Source: Companilactobacillus kedongensis (GTDB taxonomy: Bacteria; Bacillota; Bacilli; Lactobacillales; Lactobacillaceae). From it: a stretch of DNA of 64,000 bases. The notes under the pieces were generated by a model, which saw nothing but the letters and a program-made list of their open reading frames with translations, was not told the DNA's origin and did not search any database. The DNA lies in NCBI RefSeq assembly GCF_003946625.1, contig NZ_RHOR01000006.1, positions 1 to 64,000 on the forward strand, read 5' to 3'. A program made the position numbers and the translations under genes. This document shows positions 7,947 through 16,030 of the stretch, in pieces (the first letter of the stretch is position 1; each line of letters starts with the position of its first letter).

Positions 7947-9296
7947 TTATTCAGAAGTTTTTTTAGTTAAATGAACCTTAGATGTCTTCAACTTACCGTT
8001 ATGGTAATATTGAACGCTAACCGTTTCGCCAATTGAATGCGAATACAAAGCACTGTGAAGGTCAGCAACCGAACTTACAGTTTTACCACCGAGCTTCACG
8101 ATAACATCATTCTTGGATAATCCAGCCATTTTAGCAACTGATCCTGCAGTTGTACTATAAACAACTACACCCTTAGTTACTTTACTTGGCAACTTCAAAC
8201 TTGATTGTGAATCATCAGTTATTTGATCCAAATCGACTACTTTAACACCTAATGATGGTCGCTCGACTTTACCACTCTTAACTAATTGATTAATGATCTT
8301 GACCACTTCGTTACTTGGAATGGCAAATCCGATACCTTCGACTGAAGTTCCATCGGTACTTGAAGCTAGTTTCATTGAATTAATACCAATTATCTGTCCC
8401 GCAGAATTGACCAGTGGACCACCAGAGTTACCTGGGTTAATAGCCGCATCTGTTTGAATAACAGTTGCTTCACCATTTGCTTGACCGGTATTTTGATCCT
8501 GTGTCTCAATAGTTCTATTTGTAGCTGAGATAATACCTTGTGTTACTGTCGTGGCATACTGGCTGCCTAATGGCGAACCAATGGCAATGACAGGGTCACC
8601 AGGTGAAATATTATCTGAATTACCAAAGTTTGATGTTGCAGGTACTTTGTCACCAGAAATTTCCAAAACAGCCAAATCGGTAGTGGAATCTGTACCGACT
8701 AATTTGGCTGACAGCTTAGTTCCATCGGCAAGGATAACTTCAAGTGAATCAGATCCAGAAACAACGTGGTTATTAGTTACGATGTAACCTTTACCATTTT
8801 GTTTAGCGTAGATCACACCTGAACCCTCACTATATTCCTGCAAATTAGCATTGGAACTATTTGAATCACTGTTAGAATTCTGATCATTTGATCCTGATGA
8901 ATCAGAGTTACTATCGCCGGAATCCGAATTTGAATTTGAGTCTGAGTTACTGTCGCCAAACAGATCACCAAAGATAGACGATAAATCGCCATCACTATTC
9001 TGTTTCTGTTTTTGCAGGTTAACAACAGACACGACGGAATTACTTACTTTCTTATAGGAGCCAGACATTGTGCTGGCCGTATTTGCTTTGCTATAACTGA
9101 CTTGGGTCGTTCCTGGAGAACCGTCAGATGCCGTATCAGCGACTCTATTTCCAAAGTAAGAGAATCCGGCAAAAGCTATCCCAACACCCAGCATGGCTGA
9201 AACAAAGGCTACTACGGCCGTTTTCAGCATTGAGTGATTGTTAGAGCCTCGCTTCTTTTCTTCTACTCTCGAATCAGTTTTATGGTTATTATCCAT
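7947..9296 (-). CDS. htrA: HtrA/DegP-type membrane-anchored serine protease
   Basis: 449 residues from the ATG at 9296, chosen because GGGAGGT sits 8 bases upstream; the ATG six bases earlier is too close to it. Order of parts: short cytoplasmic tail, membrane anchor (about 24-46), a Ser/Asp/Asn-rich low-complexity linker (about 105-150), trypsin-like domain with catalytic His177 (TNNHVV), Asp207 (STTDLAVL) and Ser291 (GNSGGPL), and one C-terminal PDZ domain (about 350-445). It degrades misfolded exported proteins outside the membrane. A terminator precedes it at 9383-9416, so it is transcribed apart from the wal genes. The long SDN linker is more extended than in Bacillus HtrA. Confidence 0.95.
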   Translation of the reverse strand: MDNNHKTDSRVEEKKRGSNNHSMLKTAVVAFVSAMLGVGIAFAGFSYFGNRVADTASDGSPGTTQVSYSKANTASTMSGSYKKVSNSVVSVVNLQKQKQNSDGDLSSIFGDLFGDSNSDSNSNSDSGDSNSDSSGSNDQNSNSDSNSSNANLQEYSEGSGVIYAKQNGKGYIVTNNHVVSGSDSLEVILADGTKLSAKLVGTDSTTDLAVLEISGDKVPATSNFGNSDNISPGDPVIAIGSPLGSQYATTVTQGIISATNRTIETQDQNTGQANGEATVIQTDAAINPGNSGGPLVNSAGQIIGINSMKLASSTDGTSVEGIGFAIPSNEVVKIINQLVKSGKVERPSLGVKVVDLDQITDDSQSSLKLPSKVTKGVVVYSTTAGSVAKMAGLSKNDVIVKLGGKTVSSVADLHSALYSHSIGETVSVQYYHNGKLKTSKVHLTKKTSE

Positions 9297-9382
9297 AAAC
9301 ATTTACCTCCCCAATACTCGATACTCTTAATATAACCTTAAATTTTGAACAAATTATGAACTAGATAAGATATTTTTTCAAA

Positions 9383-9416
9383 AAAAGCGCGAAATCTATT
9401 AAATTTCGCGCTTTTG
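9383..9416 (-). terminator. Terminator of the walK-yycHIJ transcript
   Basis: Minus-strand hairpin AAAGCGCGAAAT...ATTTCGCGCTTT with a T-run, just past the yycJ stop, separating yycJ from htrA. Confidence 0.85.
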
Positions 9417-9426
9417 TACTATTTTT

Positions 9427-10227
9427 TTACAAAGTTATCAATGGATCGGCAATTGCTGGATCAGTATCATGGATCGAGAAGTCGTGTTCAACTCCAAAAT
9501 CATGATCTTCCAGAATATCAGCTACTGCTGTATGAGCAACTTTTTTGGTATTGTTCTCATGACTCAAATGTCCAAGATAAATTTGTTTAGTATTATTACC
9601 GATAATATCCATCAGAGTATGAGCACCGTCATCGTTAGATAAATGACCCTTTTCACTTAAGATACGTTGCTTCAAAGGCCAAGGATACATTCCATTACGC
9701 AACATTTCGACATCATGATTACATTCCAATAAATATCCATCCGCATTTTCAATCGTCTTTTGAACACGTTCAGACACATAACCGGTATCTGTCAAAATAA
9801 CAAATTCCTTGCCATTATGATAGAACTTATAGAATTGTGGATCTGCGGCATCATGCGACACTGCAAAGCTTTCGACATCCAAGTCATCTAATGTCATTAC
9901 TTTATTGTGCTCAAAAAGATTGATTTTTTCTTCTGGGACTTTGCCGATCTTTGGCATCATAGCATCCCAAGTCTTTTTGTTGGCATAAACGTTTAAATCG
10001 TAGCGTCGAGCAAGTACCCCGACACCTTTTATATGATCAGAATGCTCGTGTGTTACAAACAAAGAATCAATCGTATTGATATCTTTACCAACACTTTCTA
10101 ATGATTCTTTGATTTTCTTGCCGGACATCCCTGCATCTACTAAAATATGGTGCTTAGGAGTTTCGATATAGGTAACATTGCCTGAACTACTGCTGGCCAA
10201 AACACTTATTTTTAAATCATCACTCAC
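9427..10227 (-). CDS. yycJ: YycJ/WalJ metallo-beta-lactamase-fold exonuclease
   Basis: 266 residues. The metal-binding motif H60-x-H62-x-D64-H65 (TSLFVTHEHSDHIKG region) and a later HDAADPQFY region mark the metallo-beta-lactamase fold; LSHENN near the C-terminus supplies a further His. Known YycJ/WalJ proteins are 5' exonucleases linked to mismatch repair and to replication. Its first codons overlap the end of yycI by 8 bases, so translation is coupled with the WalK regulator genes. Confidence 0.92.
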   Translation of the reverse strand: MSDDLKISVLASSSSGNVTYIETPKHHILVDAGMSGKKIKESLESVGKDINTIDSLFVTHEHSDHIKGVGVLARRYDLNVYANKKTWDAMMPKIGKVPEEKINLFEHNKVMTLDDLDVESFAVSHDAADPQFYKFYHNGKEFVILTDTGYVSERVQKTIENADGYLLECNHDVEMLRNGMYPWPLKQRILSEKGHLSNDDGAHTLMDIIGNNTKQIYLGHLSHENNTKKVAHTAVADILEDHDFGVEHDFSIHDTDPAIADPLITL

Positions 10228-11032
10228 TATAATCTTCTCCTGTTGTTGAACTCTTGATCACATTCCCTGTGAAGGCATTGACCTTCTTTAGAGAATTTAC
10301 TTTGCTATCACGGTTTTGGATCGTTACAAACCAAACCGGAATATAAATTGTACTGCCTTTTGCTTCCAATAACTTAGCATAAGCCAAGTTAGCGTAAGTT
10401 ATTTTAGAATTATTGGAAATTTCGGAATTAGCATAGAGATTGATAATAATATCCTTCTCACTCTTAGTTGCTTCTTTTTCATGCAAGATCATCAAATCAT
10501 GAATATATGTCTGTGTATACCCCGTAACCTTATCATCGTTGACTGTAAAAGTCAGTTGTGCCGTCTTATCGTAAACTTCTCCTAAATCCTTGTCTGTCTG
10601 TGAAAAAACAATCTGGCTACTTGTTGATTGTTGTGGCGAATACTTGTATTGGGTACCGAATAAAACATTTGATTCTTTTTTAATAAATTCATTGATCTTC
10701 TTTACACGATTATCTTTAGTAACAGTAATTGGTGTATTCAATGAACTTGTTAATTTATGGCTGCTTTCGTCATATTGGAATTCTTGATCACGTAATTTAC
10801 CAACATTATTAACTAGAGCATCATTTGGCTTTGATCCCAAATAATAAGCCGAACCACTCTTAGTATCAAGTTTGCCAAAACTAATATCACGTTTTCTCAT
10901 CTCAGAAACAGTTGACGTATTGGTACTGCTACTTGTGACAATTTGTTGACTGTTACGAAAAGATAGCAATAGGAACACATCTAACGATACAAAGACTATC
11001 AAGAAGATGATTTCAATTCTTCGAAAATCCAT
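10220..11032 (-). CDS. yycI: YycI, WalK regulatory membrane protein
   Basis: 270 residues with a single N-terminal membrane helix (about 6-24, IEIIFLIVFVSLDVFLLLSF) and an extracytoplasmic domain. YycI works with YycH at the WalK transmembrane helices to tune kinase activity. Sequence conservation in this family is low; the call rests on membrane topology, length and its place between yycH and yycJ. It starts 2 bases after the yycH stop. Confidence 0.9.
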   Translation of the reverse strand: MDFRRIEIIFLIVFVSLDVFLLLSFRNSQQIVTSSSTNTSTVSEMRKRDISFGKLDTKSGSAYYLGSKPNDALVNNVGKLRDQEFQYDESSHKLTSSLNTPITVTKDNRVKKINEFIKKESNVLFGTQYKYSPQQSTSSQIVFSQTDKDLGEVYDKTAQLTFTVNDDKVTGYTQTYIHDLMILHEKEATKSEKDIIINLYANSEISNNSKITYANLAYAKLLEAKGSTIYIPVWFVTIQNRDSKVNSLKKVNAFTGNVIKSSTTGEDYSE

Positions 11033-11034
11033 TA

Positions 11035-12348
11035 CTATCCCTCCTCTGCAGATTCATTGGTCCAGTCTTGGTACGGGCGCCAATGATTATCAATTTTAAT
11101 ATAGTAGGTTGGAGTCAGGTCAACTACATTTTGATTCTCAGATTCACTTTCCCATTGGTATCCTGCTTGAATATCTTGAATATCGTTCACAGAATATCCG
11201 GCCTTATCCAATCCCTTGAGGATCGAAGTAGTAGACTTCAAAGTCGTCTCTGAATTAGAAGAAGGTACCGGAACTTCAAGAACCTTATTTAAGAAGTGTT
11301 CGGTCGTACCATTTCGACTAAAGCTTATCTTGATCGATCCAAATTGACTCTTCTTAAAGATCGGGAATCCTTCGACATATTCACGGAAAACTAAATCTTT
11401 ATCGTTCCAGTCAGCATCATATAAACGTAGGTTAGAAACGGAGCTCTGCAAATTGACCGCTTTATTATAACCACGTTGATAAAAGGCCAACCTGTTCTTT
11501 GGAACAGAAGTATCGGTGTAATCATAGAAGGTCAACTCGCCTTTATCGTGATCTGAGATCAAGCGCTTGGTTTCACTGTAATTGTATGTATAAACATCAC
11601 CATCTTGTGATGTAACTAAGTCATCACTGTTAGAGTCGAATAGTGCTGTTGTGTACTCTCTATCTTGTTTTTCATCAATAACGTATGAATAGGTCCTCAT
11701 CTTGATCGGTTCAGTATAGAACGTAAAGACGCCGTGCTTCATCAAATTCAATCTAACTTTCAAATCGATATTTGCTTTCTTAGCCAGCTTCAAAATAGGC
11801 TCAGCCGCTGCATCTCGAACACTAACTTTATAGACAGCATAGTTACTATCATTGGCTAGATAGATGTTTTTATCGGTTTTATCATTCAAATTAATAATAA
11901 TTCGATTGAATGAATAGTCTGTTGAATGTTTCAGAGTGGAGCTATTCAATAAATAACCTAACGTTCTCACCGTTATAGCGGTCGGATAAACTAGTTGAAT
12001 CGCATTGTGCTTTTGAATGGTCTTCTGATATTTAGCACCATCCTTCTTGAAAACACGTGTGACCCGATCAAATTTCCAATCGTTCATAACATTTTGAACA
12101 CTGAAAGAAATATTTTCTTCATTGTTGTAGATCAAGCGCTGATCAGTTCCGTCATGCCAAATAACTTGCGTAGGACTGATAACCTGATTGATCGGTATTT
12201 TATTCTTATCGGACTCAGTTGTCGTAACATCAACATTGCGTCCTCTTTGATAGCGTGCAGTATTCGTCCAGATAAAATAGGACAAAACTACACTAGTAAT
12301 AACTGCAAAAACTAGCAGGATCTGTACAATTAATCGACTAAATTTCAT
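11035..12348 (-). CDS. yycH: YycH, WalK regulatory membrane protein
   Basis: 437 residues from the ATG at 12348 (MKFSRLIVQILLVFAVITSV). This start has GGAGGAG 5 bases upstream and overlaps the walK stop by 11 bases; an in-frame upstream extension to 12420 lies inside walK and has no support. One N-terminal membrane helix (about 5-24), then a large extracytoplasmic domain. It partners YycI in controlling WalK. Confidence 0.9.
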   Translation of the reverse strand: MKFSRLIVQILLVFAVITSVVLSYFIWTNTARYQRGRNVDVTTTESDKNKIPINQVISPTQVIWHDGTDQRLIYNNEENISFSVQNVMNDWKFDRVTRVFKKDGAKYQKTIQKHNAIQLVYPTAITVRTLGYLLNSSTLKHSTDYSFNRIIINLNDKTDKNIYLANDSNYAVYKVSVRDAAAEPILKLAKKANIDLKVRLNLMKHGVFTFYTEPIKMRTYSYVIDEKQDREYTTALFDSNSDDLVTSQDGDVYTYNYSETKRLISDHDKGELTFYDYTDTSVPKNRLAFYQRGYNKAVNLQSSVSNLRLYDADWNDKDLVFREYVEGFPIFKKSQFGSIKISFSRNGTTEHFLNKVLEVPVPSSNSETTLKSTTSILKGLDKAGYSVNDIQDIQAGYQWESESENQNVVDLTPTYYIKIDNHWRPYQDWTNESAEEG

Positions 12349-14233
12349 CCCATTCTCCTCCAGTCTCATTAGGGTCAAAAGGCAGAGAAATATAGAATGT
12401 TGAGCCTTTACCTTCGGCACTGTTTACCCAAATTCTACCTTTATGCTGTTCAACGATCTCTTTAGAAATAGACAATCCTAGACCGGTACCACCTTGTTTA
12501 CGCGAACGTGCTTTATCAACACGATAGAATCGATCAAAGACCTTCTTGATATCCTTTCTAGGAATACCCAATCCTTGGTCAGAGATACTGATAATAATAT
12601 GCTTATTAGTTTCCAACAAGCGACACGTTATAACGCCTCCATCTGGTGAATACTTGATGGCATTATTTATAATGTTATCCATTACTTGCGTCATCTTATC
12701 GGTATCTAATTCAACCCAAAGATCCTTGTTAGTAAAGATTCGCTTGATACGATAATTCTTGACGACTTTTTTATCGTCTTCTTTAGCGTCAGCTTTTTCC
12801 TTTTTCAACATCATATCAAAACGATCCAAGATGTATGAGAAAAACTCATTGAAGTTGACTAATTCCTTATCTAATTTAGAACGACCTTGGTCCATACGTG
12901 ATAAGTTCAACAAGTCTTGGATCATACGGATCATACGGTCAGTTTCCTCAGCCGTAACTTTTAAAAATTGTGGTGCTAGATCTTTATTTTCCCAGGCACC
13001 ATTGTTCAAAGCATCGATGTAACTACTGATACTTGTCAAAGGTGTTCTCAATTCATGAGAAACATTGGAAACAAATTGACGACGTTCATCATCGATTTTT
13101 TGTTGTTCAGTAACATCATGTAGGACACAAACCATACCACTGATAAAACCACTATTTCTCTGAATTAGAGAGAAGTCTGCATTTAAGATCAATGAGTTAT
13201 CGTCTTCGTCATCATCGTCCCCATCAGGTAGATCACTAGTTTCAATAATCATTGGTTCAGGATTCTCTAATAGTTGATCAAAGCTGATTCGATCATCAAT
13301 ACCTAAAGCTTCTACTAAGGGCTGACCATCAGCTTCTCCCTCTTCCTTATTTAAGAATTCCTGTGCCATTTCATTGATAACAGTAATGTTACCTAAACGA
13401 TTAGTGGCAATAACACCATCAGACATTTGTGTCAAAACACTATCCAAACGCCTTCGCTCAGATTCTGAATTTTCTGTTGCTTCTTCAACTTTAACTGACA
13501 GGTCATTAACGGCCATCGCCAACTGTCCTAATTCATCCGGTGAATAGACACGAACTTGACCGGAATAATCTCCTTCAGCCATTCGTACAGCTTGTTGTTT
13601 CATTTCATCGATCGGACGAGTGATCGCACGGGCAATAAAAATTGCAATGACTGCTCCCAACAATCCGGCAACTAATGAAGCTGTAAGAAAAATAACAATA
13701 ATATTATTTATACCTGAATATACTGATTCCATACTGGCTCTAACATAAATAGCCCCAACAACCGTACTATTATCAGGCGAAGAAACTGGTGAGATAGATT
13801 CGTAAGAACTACCTGTTGCCTTGTCATAGTAAATTTGAGTTATTTTCTTATCAGTATTGATACTCTTTTTAACTTGGTCTTTGAGAGTCTTAGTCCCGAT
13901 CGACTCTTTATCTACGTCTTTGGTACCGACTATAATGCCGTTACGATCGACGATCTGCACATCAGTAATATCATTATTATTTCTTGTATAATCTTGAATA
14001 ACATTACTGATATTTTCTTTAGTTTTTGAATCATTATCATTTAGACTTTCTGAAACTTGATTCAAACGGTAGGCTGGAATGACCACGGAATCCTCGAACT
14101 GTTGGACATTCTGCTCCTCTAATTGACGAACAAAGTATGCTCCAATGATTTCAATGGTGACTATCAGAATCAAAATAAACGATAATCCAATCTTGAAATT
14201 AATGGAATGTAAAAACACAAATCTATTTTTCAA
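12338..14233 (-). CDS. walK: Essential sensor histidine kinase WalK
   Basis: 631 residues. Two membrane helices (about 13-34 and 178-203) flank an extracellular sensor domain. Then come HAMP (about 200-255), PAS (about 262-378), HisKA with phospho-acceptor His393 (FVSNVSHELRTPL), and HATPase_c with the N-box DNIINNAIKYSPDGG and G2 box GGTGLGLSISK. It senses wall state and phosphorylates WalR. An acidic run (about 337-347, DGDDDDEDDN) is inserted in the PAS domain. A terminator hairpin (14287-14321) lies between walR and walK, so WalK output may depend on read-through. Confidence 0.96.
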   Translation of the reverse strand: MKNRFVFLHSINFKIGLSFILILIVTIEIIGAYFVRQLEEQNVQQFEDSVVIPAYRLNQVSESLNDNDSKTKENISNVIQDYTRNNNDITDVQIVDRNGIIVGTKDVDKESIGTKTLKDQVKKSINTDKKITQIYYDKATGSSYESISPVSSPDNSTVVGAIYVRASMESVYSGINNIIVIFLTASLVAGLLGAVIAIFIARAITRPIDEMKQQAVRMAEGDYSGQVRVYSPDELGQLAMAVNDLSVKVEEATENSESERRRLDSVLTQMSDGVIATNRLGNITVINEMAQEFLNKEEGEADGQPLVEALGIDDRISFDQLLENPEPMIIETSDLPDGDDDDEDDNSLILNADFSLIQRNSGFISGMVCVLHDVTEQQKIDDERRQFVSNVSHELRTPLTSISSYIDALNNGAWENKDLAPQFLKVTAEETDRMIRMIQDLLNLSRMDQGRSKLDKELVNFNEFFSYILDRFDMMLKKEKADAKEDDKKVVKNYRIKRIFTNKDLWVELDTDKMTQVMDNIINNAIKYSPDGGVITCRLLETNKHIIISISDQGLGIPRKDIKKVFDRFYRVDKARSRKQGGTGLGLSISKEIVEQHKGRIWVNSAEGKGSTFYISLPFDPNETGGEWDEI

Positions 14234-14286
14234 ATTTTCTCACCCATAATTACAGTCTTAGTTTCATTATACAGCTATGAAGATAA

Positions 14287-14321
14287 CAAAAAAACTGACT
14301 CGCAACTTCAAGTCAGTTTTA
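14287..14321 (-). terminator. Terminator between walR and walK
   Basis: On the minus strand AAAACTGACTTGAAG-TTGCGAG-TCAGTTTTTTT forms a stem (arms ACTGACT/AGTCAGT) ending in a T-run. It lies in the 104-nt gap after the walR stop, within what is normally one operon. Confidence 0.75.
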
Positions 14322-14337
14322 TTTGTTACATATTTTT

Positions 14338-15042
14338 CTAAACTTCAGAATCAGGATCTCTCAAATAATAACCTACACCACGTCTGGTCATTAACCATTC
14401 AGGTTGACTAGGATTATTTTCGATTTTTTCACGGAGTCTACGTACAGTAACATCAACTGTTCTGACATCACCAAAGTAATCGTATCCCCAAACTGTTTGA
14501 AGTAAATGTTCACGTTTCATTACTTGACCAATATGTTGTGCCAAATAATAAAGTAATTCAAACTCACGATGAGTTAACTCAATTTCTTTACCATTTTTAG
14601 TTACCGTATAAGCATCAGGGAGAATAGTTAGATCACCGATCTTTATTTCACTAACTTTATTATCTTCATTTTGAGCGTGCCTTTGTGTTCTCAAACGTGC
14701 TTTGACACGTGCAACTAATTCTCTATTAGAGAATGGCTTTGTGACATAGTCATCTGCACCTAGTTCCAAACCAATGACCTTATCGATCTCTGCGTCTTTG
14801 GCAGTTAACATGATAATTGGGGTGTCTTTAGTCTTGCGAACCGTTCTAGCTACTTCTAGACCGTCAATTACAGGCAACATCAAATCAAGTAGAATTAAAT
14901 CTGGATCATCTTCTTCTACTTTATCCAATGCTTCTTGACCGTCGAAAGCTGTTATAACTTCGTAGCCTTCGTTCTCAAGGTTATATTTAACAATGTCTGA
15001 AATAGGTTTCTCATCGTCTACTACTAGAATTTTCTTAGCCAT
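14338..15042 (-). CDS. walR: Essential response regulator WalR
   Basis: 234 residues from the ATG at 15042, which follows AAGGAGAG; an in-frame ATG at 15066 lacks a binding site. Receiver domain (1-120) with the acidic pair D9/D10, phospho-acceptor Asp53 (LILLDLMLP) and Lys in [10 protein letters not shown]. The C-terminal winged-helix DNA-binding domain (about 130-232) is OmpR/PhoB-like, with [14 protein letters not shown] as its recognition region. It controls autolysin and wall-turnover genes. It leads the wal cluster from a strong promoter (15065-15093). Confidence 0.96.
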   Translation of the reverse strand: MAKKILVVDDEKPISDIVKYNLENEGYEVITAFDGQEALDKVEEDDPDLILLDLMLPVIDGLEVARTVRKTKDTPIIMLTAKDAEIDKVIGLELGADDYVTKPFSNRELVARVKARLRTQRHAQNEDNKVSEIKIGDLTILPDAYTVTKNGKEIELTHREFELLYYLAQHIGQVMKREHLLQTVWGYDYFGDVRTVDVTVRRLREKIENNPSQPEWLMTRRGVGYYLRDPDSEV

Positions 15043-15064
15043 ATTATCTCTCCTTGACTTGACC

Positions 15065-15093
15065 ATTATACTAGTTATAACCTATTAAAACAA
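15065..15093 (-). promoter_or_regulatory. Promoter of walR
   Basis: Minus strand -35 TTGTTT (15093-15088), 17-bp spacer, -10 TATAAT (15070-15065). It lies 23 bases upstream of the walR start codon. Confidence 0.7.
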
Positions 15094-15142
15094 AATCAGC
15101 ATAACTGAAGCTTAAAAATAAAAATTTTTATTTAAAAAACCC

Positions 15143-15172
15143 TTGCCCCTGATTTGTCCCTTATGGTATTAT
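15143..15172 (+). promoter_or_regulatory. Promoter of tRNA-Lys
   Basis: -35 TTGCCC (15143-15148), 18-bp spacer, -10 TATTAT (15167-15172), ending 26 bases upstream of the tRNA. Confidence 0.6.
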
Positions 15173-15198
15173 ATAACTCGTTGATTGATAGATCACAT

Positions 15199-15271
15199 GG
15201 GTGGCTAGCTCAGCTGGCAGAGCAACGGACTCTTAATCCGTGGGTCCAGGGTTCGATCCCCTGGCCACCCA
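15199..15271 (+). tRNA. tRNA-Lys (CTT anticodon)
   Basis: 73 nt with a perfect 7-bp acceptor stem GGGTGGC/GCCACCC and discriminator A, D-arm GCTCAGCTGGCAGAGC, anticodon arm ACGGA-CTCTTAA-TCCGT with CTT at 15232-15234, and T-arm CCAGG-GTTCGAT-CCCTGG region. CCA is not encoded. A single tRNA with its own promoter and terminator. Confidence 0.97.
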
Positions 15272-15278
15272 TAACTTA

Positions 15279-15307
15279 ACCGATTACTTAGGTAATCGGT
15301 TTTTTTG
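15279..15307 (+). terminator. Terminator of tRNA-Lys
   Basis: AACCGATTAC-TTA-GGTAATCGGTT followed by six T residues, 8 bases after the tRNA. Confidence 0.85.
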
Positions 15308-15545
15308 TGTCTACAAATATTATAATATTTATAGACCTAATATGTTAAATAATAAAAGCCTAGGTTAGTAAGATTAGCAGCTATTGAAATAATTCAAATA
15401 ATTTTAAAGTGGGCAAATATATAAGAAAGTTTAATAATTTTTTACATTGATATATAATTAGGACTAAGTATCAATGGAATGGTTAATCTAATTTGAAAGA
15501 ACGTGATACTCATTTTGATTAGGCACAATAATTTTTTTAAGGATA

Positions 15546-15707
15546 ATGGCAATCAATACGCTGGTGTTATTAATAATAATTAATGACTACATACCCCATC
15601 TAATCAAAACAATTTCTAAGATATTAGATGAAATTTCTGCTTTGTTAGATAGTATTAGTCTACTAATTATTAAGTTTAAGAATTTAAAAAAGCAAATTAA
15701 AAAGTAG
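15546..15707 (+). CDS. Small 53-residue cationic hydrophobic peptide (hypothetical)
   Basis: ATG at 15546, stop at 15705-15707. The product starts MAINTLVLLIIINDYIPHLI, passes through SKILDEISALLDSISLLII and ends KFKNLKKQIKK. It therefore has a hydrophobic N-terminal half, an amphipathic middle and a strongly basic tail. AAGG lies only 3 bases before the ATG, a poor spacing, but a TATAAT box (15453-15458) lies upstream and a good terminator hairpin directly follows (15697-15753). The composition recalls small membrane toxins or leaderless bacteriocin-like peptides, but I recognise no family. It sits alone in a 760-nt spacer. Confidence 0.4.
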   Translation: MAINTLVLLIIINDYIPHLIKTISKILDEISALLDSISLLIIKFKNLKKQIKK

Positions 15708-15753
15708 GCCCTTATATTTAGCTTTGCCAGAAGCTAAACAGCCTACTTTTCAA
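15697..15753 (+). terminator. Terminator of the small ORF
   Basis: AAAAGTAGGC...GCCTACTTTT closing stem with an inner TTAGCTT/AAGCTAA stem, overlapping the stop codon of the small ORF and ending in T residues. Confidence 0.7.
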
Positions 15754-15779
15754 AAAAGCAAAAACCATCCATTGTTACT

Positions 15780-15812
15780 TTCAAAAAAGAGGAGAACGGA
15801 ACTCCTCTTTTT
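15780..15812. terminator. Second terminator-like hairpin
   Basis: AAAAAAGAGGAG-AACGGA-ACTCCTCTTTTTT, symmetrical A and T runs. Between it and the ATPase terminator (15813-15978) I see only AT-rich sequence with a short palindrome ATTGAGCT-AC-AGCTCAAT near 15842. Confidence 0.65.
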
Positions 15813-15978
15813 TGTTGCTCTAGAAAAATGCTTCAATATTCTATTGAGCTACAGCTCAATCTTAGCAACACAAAACATAACTGTCAACCAATTAAGATGT
15901 TTTATAAATGCCTTATAACATAAGGACATTTAAAAACAAAAGCTATGTGTTTTATAAATAATATTAATTTAAAACATC

Positions 15979-16019
15979 GAAAAAGACATATTTGCAATCA
16001 TCCAAATATGTCTTTTTAT
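15979..16019 (-). terminator. Terminator of the P-type ATPase gene
   Basis: Arms AAAAAGACATATTTG and CAAATATGTCTTTTT around a short loop, 12 bases beyond the ATPase stop codon. Confidence 0.85.
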
Positions 16020-16030
16020 TGTTATTAACT

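Noticed and set aside
9012-9200. Antisense open frames over htrA, walK, the ATPase and other genes
   Set aside because: They lie opposite well-supported genes, have no family features and no convincing binding sites.
15842-15862. ATTGAGCT palindrome as an operator
   Set aside because: No gene start nearby; likely part of a local hairpin of no known role.
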